Positions 9,963 to 21,641 of a DNA stretch of 64,000 bases are shown piece by piece. Under the pieces are notes generated by a model. That model made no database searches. It worked only from the letters and a program-made list of their open reading frames with translations, and was not told the origin of the DNA. How positions within the stretch are numbered: the first letter of the stretch is position 1; every line of letters begins with the position of its first letter. This stretch comes from Strix aluco (lineage: Eukaryota; Chordata; Aves; Strigiformes; Strigidae). Location: assembly GCF_031877795.1 (NCBI RefSeq), contig NC_133942.1:3348001-3412000 (forward strand), read 5' to 3'. The position numbers and the translations under genes are program-made.

Positions 9963-10329
9963 GCGGCTGGAGGGAGGAGGCCGGCCAGTCTGTGAAGTGG
10001 AGGAGCAGGAGGCCATCCAGGCTCTGATCTGGAAGAGCGGGAGGCAACGCTGCCCACAGGTGCGCTGATGGAATAGTGCTGAACACAGATGCCTTCTAAG
10101 CAGTTGACCTCTCTTCGTGATTCCTAGGCAATGCTGGCAAACGGCTCTTCAGCCTGGCTCCAGGATGGGTGCCTTCACATTTCTGCAGGCAGGCTCTTCT
10201 GCTCAGAAACCACGCAGCTTTCCCCTGGGGTTTCAAGCCACGGCCCTCGCCTCCCTGCAGCCTTGAGACCAGCTGGGACGAGTGCTTTCTGCCTGCTGGG
10301 AGGGCTCCAGGCTTGAGGGATTGAGGGCT
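9963..10329. other. Unassigned single-copy flank of the array
   Basis: No gene was recognised. Similarity to the array begins abruptly at about 10330. Confidence 0.4.
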
Positions 10330-11448
10330 CCGTGGGGCCACAAACATTCCTTGTTCATGAAGCATCTGAACACCTAGCAGTTGTCGCTTGCTGAGGACTC
10401 GCTGGTGATTCAGCCCTTGCCTCTTTCATCCGAAATGTTGTGATCCCGCTTCACACCACTGAACATCGAAACGATTCATCTGTGTCCCAGCTTCCTAAGT
10501 CCAATCAACTCAGTGGTCTCAGGCTAGTGTACAAGGGGATTTGAAGTGCGTTTGCATGATACAGATTGCCTTTGTCACTTTGCCTTCTTCATGGCGAGCA
10601 TGGCCACCAGTCACAGTGAAATTGAGCTTTGAGGGACACCTCAAGTCAAGTGCTGTCAGTGCAGGCACTCCGGTTAACCCTGAGAGACATTTCCCCCCAC
10701 GGGTCACGTAGACACACTGTGAGTAAGTTCAGGCAGCAGGGCAAGACGGCACAATCCCCTATGGCGGGAGAAGAGACTCATCTCACCAGGGGTGAGGCAA
10801 AGCTCAACTCAACGGCAAAGTCCATTGTGGGCTGGAAGGATGTCCCCTGCGGGCAGGACTGATGGCCGTGAGGACCTTGCTTACGCTCATCAGGCTCTGC
10901 CACAGACTGGTGATGTGAGCAAAGCCGTGCCCACGTCCTTCCCTGAAGGAGACCCACACGCAAATTGACCTGTTCTGCTCAGGGAGTTCATCCCAGAGGC
11001 CAGAGGCCACCATGGCCTGCTTTTGAGGGGAGGCTCAGGGCACGGAGCCAGGAGCTCCTGGCCCTTTACCCTGGGTCAGGGATGGGGTGGCCCATTCCAT
11101 TCATTTCTGATTTCAAAGGGACATTGGATCAGTCTCCCAGAGCACTGGGAGTCATCGTGATGTGGAAGAGTCGGGAAAAACCCTCAGCTCCTGGCAAACA
11201 TGAGTCACCCTGCTGTGGACTTCAGTGGACACGGTGGCCTGGTTCCCATGCGTGCCAGGGATACCAGAGCTCATAGCCCCAAAGTGCCGCCTTCCTCAAG
11301 GGTATTTCCACACATTTTAGCACCATTCCTGAATCAACTGGTGCTTCTCTGCAATCTCCTGCATTTTTTGTCTTCCGTGGCATGGTGGCTTTTGGTGGCT
11401 GCTCAGGGGCTCGTGTGACGCAGTGTCCCCCAGAACAACAAAGGTTGC
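10330..11448. other. Unit spacer upstream of the keratin promoter (repeated in each unit)
   Basis: In the array this 1.1 kb lies directly 5' of a minus-strand keratin promoter, so any enhancer or proximal promoter elements should be here. In unit 1 it adjoins single-copy DNA instead of a gene. Near the promoter, the minus strand has GGAATG and TGTTTGT words (in unit 2, plus 14897-14904), which could be TEAD-like and forkhead-like sites; this is only a motif guess. No coding region was recognised. Confidence 0.5.
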
Positions 11449-11990
11449 AATGGGCCTCTGGAGGTCTTCTGCTCCGATCCACTGCTCTGTGCAGACCAAA
11501 CTTCCCAGGTACCTCCGCAGGCTCTGGGCCTTGTCCTGTTGACTTCTGAACACTGCCACTGTCAGAGAGGTCCCTGTCTCTTGAGTAGCTCTTCCAGGGC
11601 TGCACCGTGAGCTCTGTCACTGCTTTTCCCAAAAAGACATTTCCCTTGTTGCAACTTGTGGTTGTTGCCCCTTGCCCTTTTGCAGTGCACCTCTCAGGAG
11701 AGTCTGGCTCCATCCTTTCTCTAACCTCCTGGAGCTGGTGGGAGACAGCAGTTCCATTCCCTCCTCCCCACTTTGCTCATCTCCGCCAGGTTCCACAAAC
11801 CTTGTGCCCTCGGCCTCACCCCATACGTCCCTCGCTCCAGCCCTTGCGTCCCGCCTGCTCCTCTGCCAGTACCTCTCTCCATGAGAGATCATCACCACCA
11901 CCTCTCTTGCCCCTGGGGACACAAAATGGGGCACACCAATCCAGATGTGGCCTCTGCAGTGCCAAGGGAAGGGCAACCCTCCCTCCCCTC
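11449..11990 (-). mobile_element. CR1 3' fragment, unit 1
   Basis: On the plus strand the order of words is that of antisense CR1: GGGCCTCTGGAGGTC, GGGCCTTGTCCTGTTGA, TTGCCCCTTGCCC, GAGTCTGGCTCCATC, ATGAGAGAT, then CCAGATGTGGCCTC. It is heavily diverged and covers the ORF2 end and 3' region without RT motifs. It is inside the repeated unit, so it predates the amplification. A further CR1-like 3' scrap, with GTTGGAAAAGACATTTTGAG, follows at about 12008-12050. Confidence 0.75.
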
Positions 11991-12194
11991 AGCTTTCGAC
12001 CAACAGTTTGAGTTGGAAAAGACATTTTGAGATGACCCATGCCAACCATGGGTCCACCAAACAGGTCTGCTTTCACCTGAACAGGGGCTTGAGGCCTGCT
12101 CCCCACCCTACCAGCCAGAGGCTCTCACAGCTGAGCCTCCCAGGCCCACAAGTGGGCCACCAGATGACACTGAGGGTGCCAGCACTGGTGAGCG

Positions 12195-12533
12195 GTGAGA
12201 ATAAATGGGAGGTTTGGATGACTTGGAGGGAGACAGTAGACAGCTTATGTTGGTGGAATAGTTTTGTCTGGATCTTTTTGCTAGCTCTGGCAAGCATTGT
12301 GCAATGCCTGAGCATGGACCATAATACCACACAACCTGCAAAACTGATCATTTCCATCACTAGATGAAAATAGCTCTGATTCTCTTTCGGCTCTAGATGA
12401 CGAGAGTGGCGCTGAGTATATGGTATGGAGGTGATACATGTGGCAGTGCCTGTCTGCATGCAGAGCAAGGGTGGGAGGTGGTTGCAGTGGTGGTGGTGAG
12501 CATGAGGAGCAGCTTGAGGAATGGTGTGTGCAG
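12195..12533. repeat. 339-base repeat, unit 1
   Basis: This is the in-array counterpart of 9624-9962, with the same length and no gaps. It lies between the CR1 relic and the keratin gene's 3' flank. Confidence 0.75.
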
Positions 12534-13477
12534 AGGACGTGAAGAAGGATTCCAGCCACTGTGTAATTTGGGTGTGCGGTGGGAGGAAGTCTATTCTTTG
12601 TGCAATGGTCCAAAGGCCTGTCTGTCTGGGCTGAAGTCACCCTGGAGACGCTGACCTACCCTCTCCAGGCTCCAGCATCGCAGAGACACCCTGAAGTTTA
12701 CTGGAACTGCGTGTAACAATGCTCCTGGTAACTAAGAACTGAGACACCCTCATTGCTCTTGCAGCTTACGGCCCGTGGGCCAAGGCAAACACAAGGCGCC
12801 TCTCATAACTGGATTCTCTACCGAACGGGGACAAAGCTTCTCAAGTCTCTCACTCCAGGCTTGCTTCAAAGAAAAACAGCCATGCTCTTTGCTGTGCTGA
12901 CAGTCAAAAGCCATCCTGGGCAGTGGGGTTGTATGTGGGGTTTGTGTTAGCACACGAGTTACAGACTCCCACTCTGTCATCAGCAGTCCTACGAGTAGGT
13001 GGAGTGAAGAACGGGAGGATCATGATTGCGCATGTCAGTTCCCTATGGAAATGCCCACCCTAACCTCATCTGGCACTCACACTGCCTACCTCCAGACATG
13101 AAAAGAGGTGCTTTTCTCCTTTCCTCTCCATACGCATCCCCTGGAATTTATTCCCACAGCACCATAGAAAAAGAGAGAAGTGCCATGACTGTTTTTCATA
13201 CGATGTTTGTGAGCAAAAATTAAGAGGACCAAAATGCTCATTCAAACTATCTGTATTAAATACCTCAAGGAACAATGTGGCAACTGGCCCCACAGGCCCA
13301 TGATCAGCAGGTTACAGATTCATGCTCAACGACTCTGAGGCTTTTTGGTGCTCTGCTATCAGTTGAGGGAGCTCTATCCCCAACTGGTGGTGAGCTCAGG
13401 ACAGAAGTCAGTGCTCTTCCTTGCAGAGCAGAGGGTTAACTGAGGCAGGAGGAGAACAAACCACCACGGGTCTCCAG
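12534..13477. other. Unit spacer downstream of the keratin gene (repeated in each unit)
   Basis: This holds about 0.95 kb between the 339-base repeat and the keratin poly(A) site. No gene or repeat was recognised. The short frames on both strands carry no known motif. Confidence 0.4.
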
Positions 13478-13492
13478 CTGTGTTGCACAGTC

Positions 13493-13498
13493 TTTAAT
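13493..13498 (-). promoter_or_regulatory. Poly(A) signal ATTAAA, keratin copy 1
   Basis: ATTAAA on the minus strand lies about 425 bases past the stop codon, followed within 10 bases by a TGTG-containing stretch that could be the downstream element. Cleavage is expected near 13478. Confidence 0.65.
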
Positions 13499-13923
13499 GA
13501 GAAGGAAGAAACGCAGTGGCACAGAACAGAGACCAAGAAACACATCTGCAGGGTTCAGGGAGGCACAGAGAATGGCCCGTTTCCCAAGGACAAGCTCCAC
13601 ACAAAGCGCTTGCCTTTTCCCATTCTGCTCTACCTGCTGGCCATCCCAGACCACCAAGAGCAGTCCTTAACTCCGGCACCCTCCCCGCAGCAGCAGGAGG
13701 TTCAGCAAAGCAGAAGAAAATGAGCCCTTTCTCGCTGAGTTCAGAGTGAAGCAGAGCGACAGGAGACACGGTGAGGACTGTCATGCAGTGAGGAGAAGTG
13801 AGCACAGGTCTCTTGGGCCAGGTGGAAGGAGAACACCCAGCCCGTCTGCAAGCAATGGCCACGCTCCCGCTGCTGAAAGTTCCTTGTCTTCCATCCTGCT
13901 CCAAAGGGGATGACCTGCCGCAT

Positions 13924-14241
13924 TCAGCAGTTCATACTGCAGAAGGGGGGAGGCAGACACAGCCCTGACCCTCCCAGGCCAAGGGAGCCCCCAGAAGAGA
14001 TGGGAACCCCCCCGGAGCTGAGGGAGCTCCCAACAGCAGCCGACAGAGAGGATCCCACGGCTGTGCTCTGGGGGAAAGAGGTGAGGATGGGGCCCGGCAG
14101 GGTCACCACCACCGGGGAGGCCTGGATGGCCACCGTCGAGTCAGCGCAGCGGGCGACACAGGGCTCACTGCAGCTGCTTGCCAGTGGGGTTGGGCCAGAG
14201 GCACCGCAGGGGCGTGGGGGACAGGGTCTGCAGCAAGACAT
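13924..14241 (-). CDS. Feather-type beta-keratin (corneous beta protein), copy 1
   Basis: This gene encodes a 105-residue structural protein that assembles into the beta-sheet filaments of feathers and other hard epidermal tissue. The N-terminus is Cys-rich (Cys 3, 4, 7, 12, 24, 28, 32), with the family signature GPTPLA.SC.EPCV at 16-29. The core filament segment spans about 35-70, including [32 protein letters not shown] segment at 78-86 and a short tail with PPP and Cys 95, 101 and 105 follow. There is no Tyr, Lys, His or Trp. The start is chosen because a splice acceptor (TTTCAG) ends at 14263, 21 bases upstream of this ATG; an in-frame ATG at 14340 would be intronic. Exon 1 is about 14802-14838 and the intron 14263-14801 (GTAAGC...CAG). 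Unit 1 has private bases at 12398 and 12674. Confidence 0.95.
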   Translation of the reverse strand: MSCCRPCPPRPCGASGPTPLASSCSEPCVARCADSTVAIQASPVVVTLPGPILTSFPQSTAVGSSLSAAVGSSLSSGGVPISSGGSLGLGGSGLCLPPPFCSMNC

Positions 14242-14262
14242 CTCTCGGTGAGGGAGGCAAAC

Positions 14263-14801
14263 CTGAAACACAGAGCAGGCAGGAAGCACCAAATTCAGTA
14301 TCAGCCTGTCTCTCTTTTCCTCAGCTCTCTCTGTGGACACTGTATGCTTTAAAAGCTCAGACTGTGCCTACATCTCCCACGACCCTCATTGTGCCCTCCG
14401 AGTTGCACGGTACAGGAAGGCTGACCCACGTAGGGATAGGACCCACCACAGTGGGTTTGAAGCACCCGTGGAAACACTGATCACAGCCCACCTCCAGAAC
14501 GCGCAGTGCTGATCTTGAAGGCACTGGATGCACCTGGCCGTTTGGTTAGAGACCATCTGCTGCAGGTGCAAATTCTGGTGGGCAGGCCTCCCTGCAGCTG
14601 AGCCCCATTGATTCCCTTCTGCTTGGAAGAACCCCCTCCTCCCAGGCCTCCCCAGCCACCTCCGCCAAGAGGGAAAGAGGTGACAGCCCTTCAACAGTTC
14701 TATTGCAGGCCCAGGCCGAGGCAGCCCAAGTGTCAACCTGAGCAGCCACCATGACAGCAGTTCAGCCCACAGAGAGAGAGATGCAGCGGACTCAGGCTTA
14801 C
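14263..14801 (-). other. Keratin copy 1 intron in the 5' UTR
   Basis: The intron has a GTAAGC donor at 14801 and a TTTCAG acceptor at 14263, and is 539 bases long. It separates a non-coding exon 1 of about 37 bases (14802-14838) from the coding exon, the layout known for chicken feather keratin genes. It recurs in every complete unit at +4554 steps. Confidence 0.8.
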
Positions 14802-14860
14802 CTCGTTCCTCGAGGAAAGGGAGGCAAGAGAGGAGGATGCAGAGCCTGGAGCAGCGCAGG

Positions 14861-14868
14861 CTTTTATG
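14861..14868 (-). promoter_or_regulatory. TATA-like box, keratin copy 1
   Basis: CATAAAAG on the minus strand lies about 25-30 bases ahead of a TGCATCC initiator-like site (start near 14838). This gives a 37-base exon 1 that ends at the GTAAGC donor. Confidence 0.75.
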
Positions 14869-16002
14869 CTGTGTCCCCGAGCCCCGTGGGGCCACAAACA
14901 TTCCTTGCTCATGAAGCATCTGAACACCTAGCAGTTGTCGCTTGCTGAGGACTCGCTGGTGATTCAGCCCTTGCCTCTTTCATCCGAAATGTTGTGATCC
15001 CGCTTCACACCACTGAACATCGAAACGATTCATCTGTGTCCCAGCTTCCTAAGTCCAATCAACTCAGTGGTCTCAGGCTAGTGTACAAGGGGATTTGAAG
15101 TGCGTTTGCATGATACAGATTGCCTTTGTCACTTTGCCTTCTTCATGGCGAGCATGGCCACCAGTCACAGTGAAATTGAGCTTTGAGGGACACCTCAAGT
15201 CAAGTGCTGTCAGTGCAGGCACTCCGGTTAACCCTGAGAGACATTTCCCCCCACGGGTCACGTAGACACACTGTGAGTAAGTTCAGGCAGCAGGGCAAGA
15301 CGGCACAATCCCCTATGGCGGGAGAAGAGACTCATCTCACCAGGGGTGAGGCAAAGCTCAACTCAACGGCAAAGTCCATTGTGGGCTGGAAGGATGTCCC
15401 CTGCGGGCAGGACTGATGGCCGTGAGGACCTTGCTTACGCTCATCAGGCTCTGCCACAGACTGGTGATGTGAGCAAAGCCGTGCCCACGTCCTTCCCTGA
15501 AGGAGACCCACACGCAAATTGACCTGTTCTGCTCAGGGAGTTCATCCCAGAGGCCAGAGGCCACCATGGCCTGCTTTTGAGGGGAGGCTCAGGGCACGGA
15601 GCCAGGAGCTCCTGGCCCTTTACCCTGGGTCAGGGATGGGGTGGCCCATTCCATTCATTTCTGATTTCAAAGGGACATTGGATCAGTCTCCCAGAGCACT
15701 GGGAGTCATCGTGATGTGGAAGAGTCGGGAAAAACCCTCAGCTCCTGGCAAACATGAGTCACCCTGCTGTGGACTTCAGTGGACACGGTGGCCTGGTTCC
15801 CATGCGTGCCAGGGATACCAGAGCTCATAGCCCCAAAGTGCCGCCTTCCTCAAGGGTATTTCCACACATTTTAGCACCATTCCTGAATCAACTGGTGCTT
15901 CTCTGCAATCTCCTGCATTTTTTGTCTTCCGTGGCATGGTGGCTTTTGGTGGCTGCTCAGGGGCTCGTGTGACGCAGTGTCCCCCAGAACAACAAAGGTT
16001 GC

Positions 16003-16544
16003 AATGGGCCTCTGGAGGTCTTCTGCTCCGATCCACTGCTCTGTGCAGACCAAACTTCCCAGGTACCTCCGCAGGCTCTGGGCCTTGTCCTGTTGACTTC
16101 TGAACACTGCCACTGTCAGAGAGGTCCCTGTCTCTTGAGTAGCTCTTCCAGGGCTGCACCGTGAGCTCTGTCACTGCTTTTCCCAAAAAGACATTTCCCT
16201 TGTTGCAACTTGTGGTTGTTGCCCCTTGCCCTTTTGCAGTGCACCTCTCAGGAGAGTCTGGCTCCATCCTTTCTCTAACCTCCTGGAGCTGGTGGGAGAC
16301 AGCAGTTCCATTCCCTCCTCCCCACTTTGCTCATCTCCGCCAGGTTCCACAAACCTTGTGCCCTCGGCCTCACCCCATACGTCCCTCGCTCCAGCCCTTG
16401 CGTCCCGCCTGCTCCTCTGCCAGTACCTCTCTCCATGAGAGATCATCACCACCACCTCTCTTGCCCCTGGGGACACAAAATGGGGCACACCAATCCAGAT
16501 GTGGCCTCTGCAGTGCCAAGGGAAGGGCAACCCTCCCTCCCCTC
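16003..16544 (-). mobile_element. CR1 3' fragment, unit 2
   Basis: Identical by eye to the unit 1 fragment. Confidence 0.75.
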
Positions 16545-16748
16545 AGCTTTCGACCAACAGTTTGAGTTGGAAAAGACATTTTGAGATGACCCATGCCAAC
16601 CATGGGTCCACCAAACAGGTCTGCTTTCACCTGAACAGGGGCTTGAGGCCTGCTCCCCACCCTACCAGCCAGAGGCTCTCACAGCTGAGCCTCCCAGGCC
16701 CACAAGTGGGCCACCAGATGACACTGAGGGTGCCAGCACTGGTGAGCG

Positions 16749-17087
16749 GTGAGAATAAATGGGAGGTTTGGATGACTTGGAGGGAGACAGTAGACAGCTT
16801 ATGTTGGTGGAATAGTTTTGTCTGGATCTTTTTGCTAGCTCTGGCAAGCATTGTGCAATGCCTGAGCATGGACCATAATACCACACAACCTGCAAAACTG
16901 ATCATTTCCATCACTAGATGAAAATAGCTCTGATTCTCTTTCGGCTCTAGACGACGAGAGTGGCGCTGAGTATATGGTATGGAGGTGATACATGTGGCAG
17001 TGCCTGTCTGCATGCAGAGCAAGGGTGGGAGGTGGTTGCAGTGGTGGTGGTGAGCATGAGGAGCAGCTTGAGGAATGGTGTGTGCAG
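16749..17087. repeat. 339-base repeat, unit 2
   Basis: Differs from unit 1 at one base (C at 16952), which unit 1 alone has as T. Confidence 0.75.
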
Positions 17088-18046
17088 AGGACGTGAAGAA
17101 GGATTCCAGCCACTGTGTAATTTGGGTGTGCGGTGGGAGGAAGTCTATTCTTTGTGCAATGGTCCAAAGGCCTGTCTGTCTGGGCTGAAGTCACCCTGGA
17201 GACGCTGACCTACCCTCTCCAGGCTCCGGCATCGCAGAGACACCCTGAAGTTTACTGGAACTGCGTGTAACAATGCTCCTGGTAACTAAGAACTGAGACA
17301 CCCTCATTGCTCTTGCAGCTTACGGCCCGTGGGCCAAGGCAAACACAAGGCGCCTCTCATAACTGGATTCTCTACCGAACGGGGACAAAGCTTCTCAAGT
17401 CTCTCACTCCAGGCTTGCTTCAAAGAAAAACAGCCATGCTCTTTGCTGTGCTGACAGTCAAAAGCCATCCTGGGCAGTGGGGTTGTATGTGGGGTTTGTG
17501 TTAGCACACGAGTTACAGACTCCCACTCTGTCATCAGCAGTCCTACGAGTAGGTGGAGTGAAGAACGGGAGGATCATGATTGCGCATGTCAGTTCCCTAT
17601 GGAAATGCCCACCCTAACCTCATCTGGCACTCACACTGCCTACCTCCAGACATGAAAAGAGGTGCTTTTCTCCTTTCCTCTCCATACGCATCCCCTGGAA
17701 TTTATTCCCACAGCACCATAGAAAAAGAGAGAAGTGCCATGACTGTTTTTCATACGATGTTTGTGAGCAAAAATTAAGAGGACCAAAATGCTCATTCAAA
17801 CTATCTGTATTAAATACCTCAAGGAACAATGTGGCAACTGGCCCCACAGGCCCATGATCAGCAGGTTACAGATTCATGCTCAACGACTCTGAGGCTTTTT
17901 GGTGCTCTGCTATCAGTTGAGGGAGCTCTATCCCCAACTGGTGGTGAGCTCAGGACAGAAGTCAGTGCTCTTCCTTGCAGAGCAGAGGGTTAACTGAGGC
18001 AGGAGGAGAACAAACCACCACGGGTCTCCAGCTGTGTTGCACAGTC

Positions 18047-18052
18047 TTTAAT
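18047..18052 (-). promoter_or_regulatory. Poly(A) signal ATTAAA, keratin copy 2
   Basis: Same signal and spacing from the stop codon as in copy 1. Confidence 0.65.
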
Positions 18053-18477
18053 GAGAAGGAAGAAACGCAGTGGCACAGAACAGAGACCAAGAAACACATC
18101 TGCAGGGTTCAGGGAGGCACAGAGAATGGCCCGTTTCCCAAGGACAAGCTCCACACAAAGCGCTTGCCTTTTCCCATTCTGCTCTACCTGCTGGCCATCC
18201 CAGACCACCAAGAGCAGTCCTTAACTCCGGCACCCTCCCCGCAGCAGCAGGAGGTTCAGCAAAGCAGAAGAAAATGAGCCCTTTCTCGCTGAGTTCAGAG
18301 TGAAGCAGAGCGACAGGAGACACGGTGAGGACTGTCATGCAGTGAGGAGAAGTGAGCACAGGTCTCTTGGGCCAGGTGGAAGGAGAACACCCAGCCCGTC
18401 TGCAAGCAATGGCCACGCTCCCGCTGCTGAAAGTTCCTTGTCTTCCATCCTGCTCCAAAGGGGATGACCTGCCGCAT

Positions 18478-18795
18478 TCAGCAGTTCATACTGCAGAAGG
18501 GGGGAGGCAGACACAGCCCTGACCCTCCCAGGCCAAGGGAGCCCCCAGAAGAGATGGGAACCCCCCCGGAGCTGAGGGAGCTCCCAACAGCAGCCGACAG
18601 AGAGGATCCCACGGCTGTGCTCTGGGGGAAAGAGGTGAGGATGGGGCCCGGCAGGGTCACCACCACCGGGGAGGCCTGGATGGCCACCGTCGAGTCAGCG
18701 CAGCGGGCGACACAGGGCTCACTGCAGCTGCTTGCCAGTGGGGTTGGGCCAGAGGCACCGCAGGGGCGTGGGGGACAGGGTCTGCAGCAAGACAT
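18478..18795 (-). CDS. Feather-type beta-keratin, copy 2
   Basis: The protein is identical to copy 1 (105 residues). Exon 1 is about 19356-19392 and the coding exon begins at 18816. This unit carries the commonest base at every variable site I found, so it serves as the array consensus; unit 10 appears to be the same. Confidence 0.95.
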   Translation of the reverse strand: MSCCRPCPPRPCGASGPTPLASSCSEPCVARCADSTVAIQASPVVVTLPGPILTSFPQSTAVGSSLSAAVGSSLSSGGVPISSGGSLGLGGSGLCLPPPFCSMNC

Positions 18796-19414
18796 CTCTC
18801 GGTGAGGGAGGCAAACCTGAAACACAGAGCAGGCAGGAAGCACCAAATTCAGTATCAGCCTGTCTCTCTTTTCCTCAGCTCTCTCTGTGGACACTGTATG
18901 CTTTAAAAGCTCAGACTGTGCCTACATCTCCCACGACCCTCATTGTGCCCTCCGAGTTGCACGGTACAGGAAGGCTGACCCACGTAGGGATAGGACCCAC
19001 CACAGTGGGTTTGAAGCACCCGTGGAAACACTGATCACAGCCCACCTCCAGAACGCGCAGTGCTGATCTTGAAGGCACTGGATGCACCTGGCCGTTTGGT
19101 TAGAGACCATCTGCTGCAGGTGCAAATTCTGGTGGGCAGGCCTCCCTGCAGCTGAGCCCCATTGATTCCCTTCTGCTTGGAAGAACCCCCTCCTCCCAGG
19201 CCTCCCCAGCCACCTCCGCCAAGAGGGAAAGAGGTGACAGCCCTTCAACAGTTCTATTGCAGGCCCAGGCCGAGGCAGCCCAAGTGTCAACCTGAGCAGC
19301 CACCATGACAGCAGTTCAGCCCACAGAGAGAGAGATGCAGCGGACTCAGGCTTACCTCGTTCCTCGAGGAAAGGGAGGCAAGAGAGGAGGATGCAGAGCC
19401 TGGAGCAGCGCAGG

Positions 19415-19422
19415 CTTTTATG
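19415..19422 (-). promoter_or_regulatory. TATA-like box, keratin copy 2
   Basis: CATAAAAG on the minus strand, with exon 1 and donor in the same positions relative to it as in copy 1. Confidence 0.75.
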
Positions 19423-20556
19423 CTGTGTCCCCGAGCCCCGTGGGGCCACAAACATTCCTTGCTCATGAAGCATCTGAACACCTAGCAGTTGTCGCTTGCT
19501 GAGGACTCGCTGGTGATTCAGCCCTTGCCTCTTTCATCCGAAATGTTGTGATCCCGCTTCACACCACTGAACATCGAAACGATTCATCTGTGTCCCAGCT
19601 TCCTAAGTCCAATCAACTCAGTGGTCTCAGGCTAGTGTACAAGGGGATTTGAAGTGCGTTTGCATGATACAGATTGCCTTTGTCACTTTGCCTTCTTCAT
19701 GGCGAGCATGGCCACCAGTCACAGTGAAATTCAGCTTTGAGGGACACCTCAAGTCAAGTGCTGTCAGTGCAGGCACTCCGGTTAACCCTGAGAGACATTT
19801 CCCCCCACGGGTCACGTAGACACACTGTGAGTAAGTTCAGGCAGCAGGGCAAGACGGCACAATCCCCTATGGCGGGAGAAGAGACTCATCTCACCAGGGG
19901 TGAGGCAAAGCTCAACTCAACGGCAAAGTCCATTGTGGGCTGGAAGGATGTCCCCTGCGGGCAGGACTGATGGCCGTGAGGACCTTGCTTACGCTCATCA
20001 GGCTCTGCCACAGACTGGTGATGTGAGCAAAGCCGTGCCCACGTCCTTCCCTGAAGGAGACCCACACGCAAATTGACCTGTTCTGCTCAGGGAGTTCATC
20101 CCAGAGGCCAGAGGCCACCATGGCCTGCTTTTGAGGGGAGGCTCAGGGCACGGAGCCAGGAGCTCCTGGCCCTTTACCCTGGGTCAGGGATGGGGTGGCC
20201 CATTCCATTCATTTCTGATTTCAAAGGGACATTGGATCAGTCTCCCAGAGCACTGGGAGTCATCGTGATGTGGAAGAGTCGGGAAAAACCCTCAGCTCCT
20301 GGCAAACATGAGTCACCCTGCTGTGGACTTCAGTGGACACGGTGGCCTGGTTCCCATGCGTGCCAGGGATACCAGAGCTCATAGCCCCAAAGTGCCGCCT
20401 TCCTCAAGGGTATTTCCACACATTTTAGCACCATTCCTGAATCAACTGGTGCTTCTCTGCAATCTCCTGCATTTTTTGTCTTCCGTGGCATGGTGGCTTT
20501 TGGTGGCTGCTCAGGGGCTCGTGTGACGCAGTGTCCCCCAGAACAACAAAGGTTGC

Positions 20557-21098
20557 AATGGGCCTCTGGAGGTCTTCTGCTCCGATCCACTGCTCTGTGC
20601 AGACCAAACTTCCCAGGTACCTCCGCAGGCTCTGGGCCTTGTCCTGTTGACTTCTGAACACTGCCACTGTCAGAGAGGTCCCTGTCTCTTGAGTAGCTCT
20701 TCCAGGGCTGCACCGTGAGCTCTGTCACTGCTTTTCCCAAAAAGACATTTCCCTTGTTGCAACTTGTGGTTGTTGCCCCTTGCCCTTTTGCAGTGCACCT
20801 CTCAGGAGAGTCTGGCTCCATCCTTTCTCTAACCTCCTGGAGCTGGTGGGAGACAGCAGTTCCATTCCCTCCTCCCCACTTTGCTCATCTCCGCCAGGTT
20901 CCACAAACCTTGTGCCCTCGGCCTCACCCCATACGTCCCTCGCTCCAGCCCTTGCGTCCCGCCTGCTCCTCTGCCAGTACCTCTCTCCATGAGAGATCAT
21001 CACCACCACCTCTCTTGCCCCTGGGGACACAAAATGGGGCACACCAATCCAGATGTGGCCTCTGCAGTGCCAAGGGAAGGGCAACCCTCCCTCCCCTC
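20557..21098 (-). mobile_element. CR1 3' fragment, unit 3
   Basis: No difference from unit 2 seen. Confidence 0.75.
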
Positions 21099-21302
21099 AG
21101 CTTTCGACCAACAGTTTGAGTTGGAAAAGACATTTTGAGATGACCCATGCCAACCATGGGTCCACCAAACAGGTCTGCTTTCACCTGAACAGGGGCTTGA
21201 GGCCTGCTCCCCACCCTACCAGCCAGAGGCTCTCACAGCTGAGCCTCCCAGGCCCACAAGTGGGCCACCAGATGACACTGAGGGTGCCAGCACTGGTGAG
21301 CG

Positions 21303-21641
21303 GTGAGAATAAATGGGAGGTTTGGATGACTTGGAGGGAGACAGTAGACAGCTTATGTTGGTGGAATAGTTTTGTCTGGATCTTTTTGCTAGCTCTGGCA
21401 AGCATTGTGCAATGCCTGAGCATGGACCATAATACCACACAACCTGCAAAACTGATCATTTCCATCACTAGATGAAAATAGCTCTGATTCTCTTTCGGCT
21501 CTAGACGACGAGAGTGGCGCTGAGTATATGGTATGGAGGTGATACATGTGGCAGTGCCTGTCTGCATGCAGAGCAAGGGTGGGAGGTGGTTGCAGTGGTG
21601 GTGGTGAGCATGAGGAGCAGCTTGAGGAATGGTGTGTGCAG
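21303..21641. repeat. 339-base repeat, unit 3
   Basis: No difference from unit 2 seen. Confidence 0.75.

Noticed and set aside
9572..10057. 161-codon minus-strand frame partly shared with 12281-12640
   Set aside because: The shared part is just the 339-base repeat. The array copy has a stop (TAG for TGG) in the middle and the rest differs. There is no domain, start context or splice evidence.
11607..12011. 134-codon plus-strand frame repeated in each unit
   Set aside because: It is antisense CR1 sequence, not a gene.
13910..14251. 113-codon plus-strand frame opposite the keratin CDS
   Set aside because: It is a mirror frame of the GC-rich keratin exon and lacks its own features.
13924..14340. 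Longer keratin reading frame of 138 codons starting at 14340
   Set aside because: The extra 33 codons lie across the splice acceptor at 14263 and in the intron, and do not resemble keratin. The family start (Met-Ser-Cys) is at 14241.
14386..14919. 177-codon minus-strand frame repeated in each unit
   Set aside because: It overlaps the keratin promoter, exon 1 and intron and carries no known domain.
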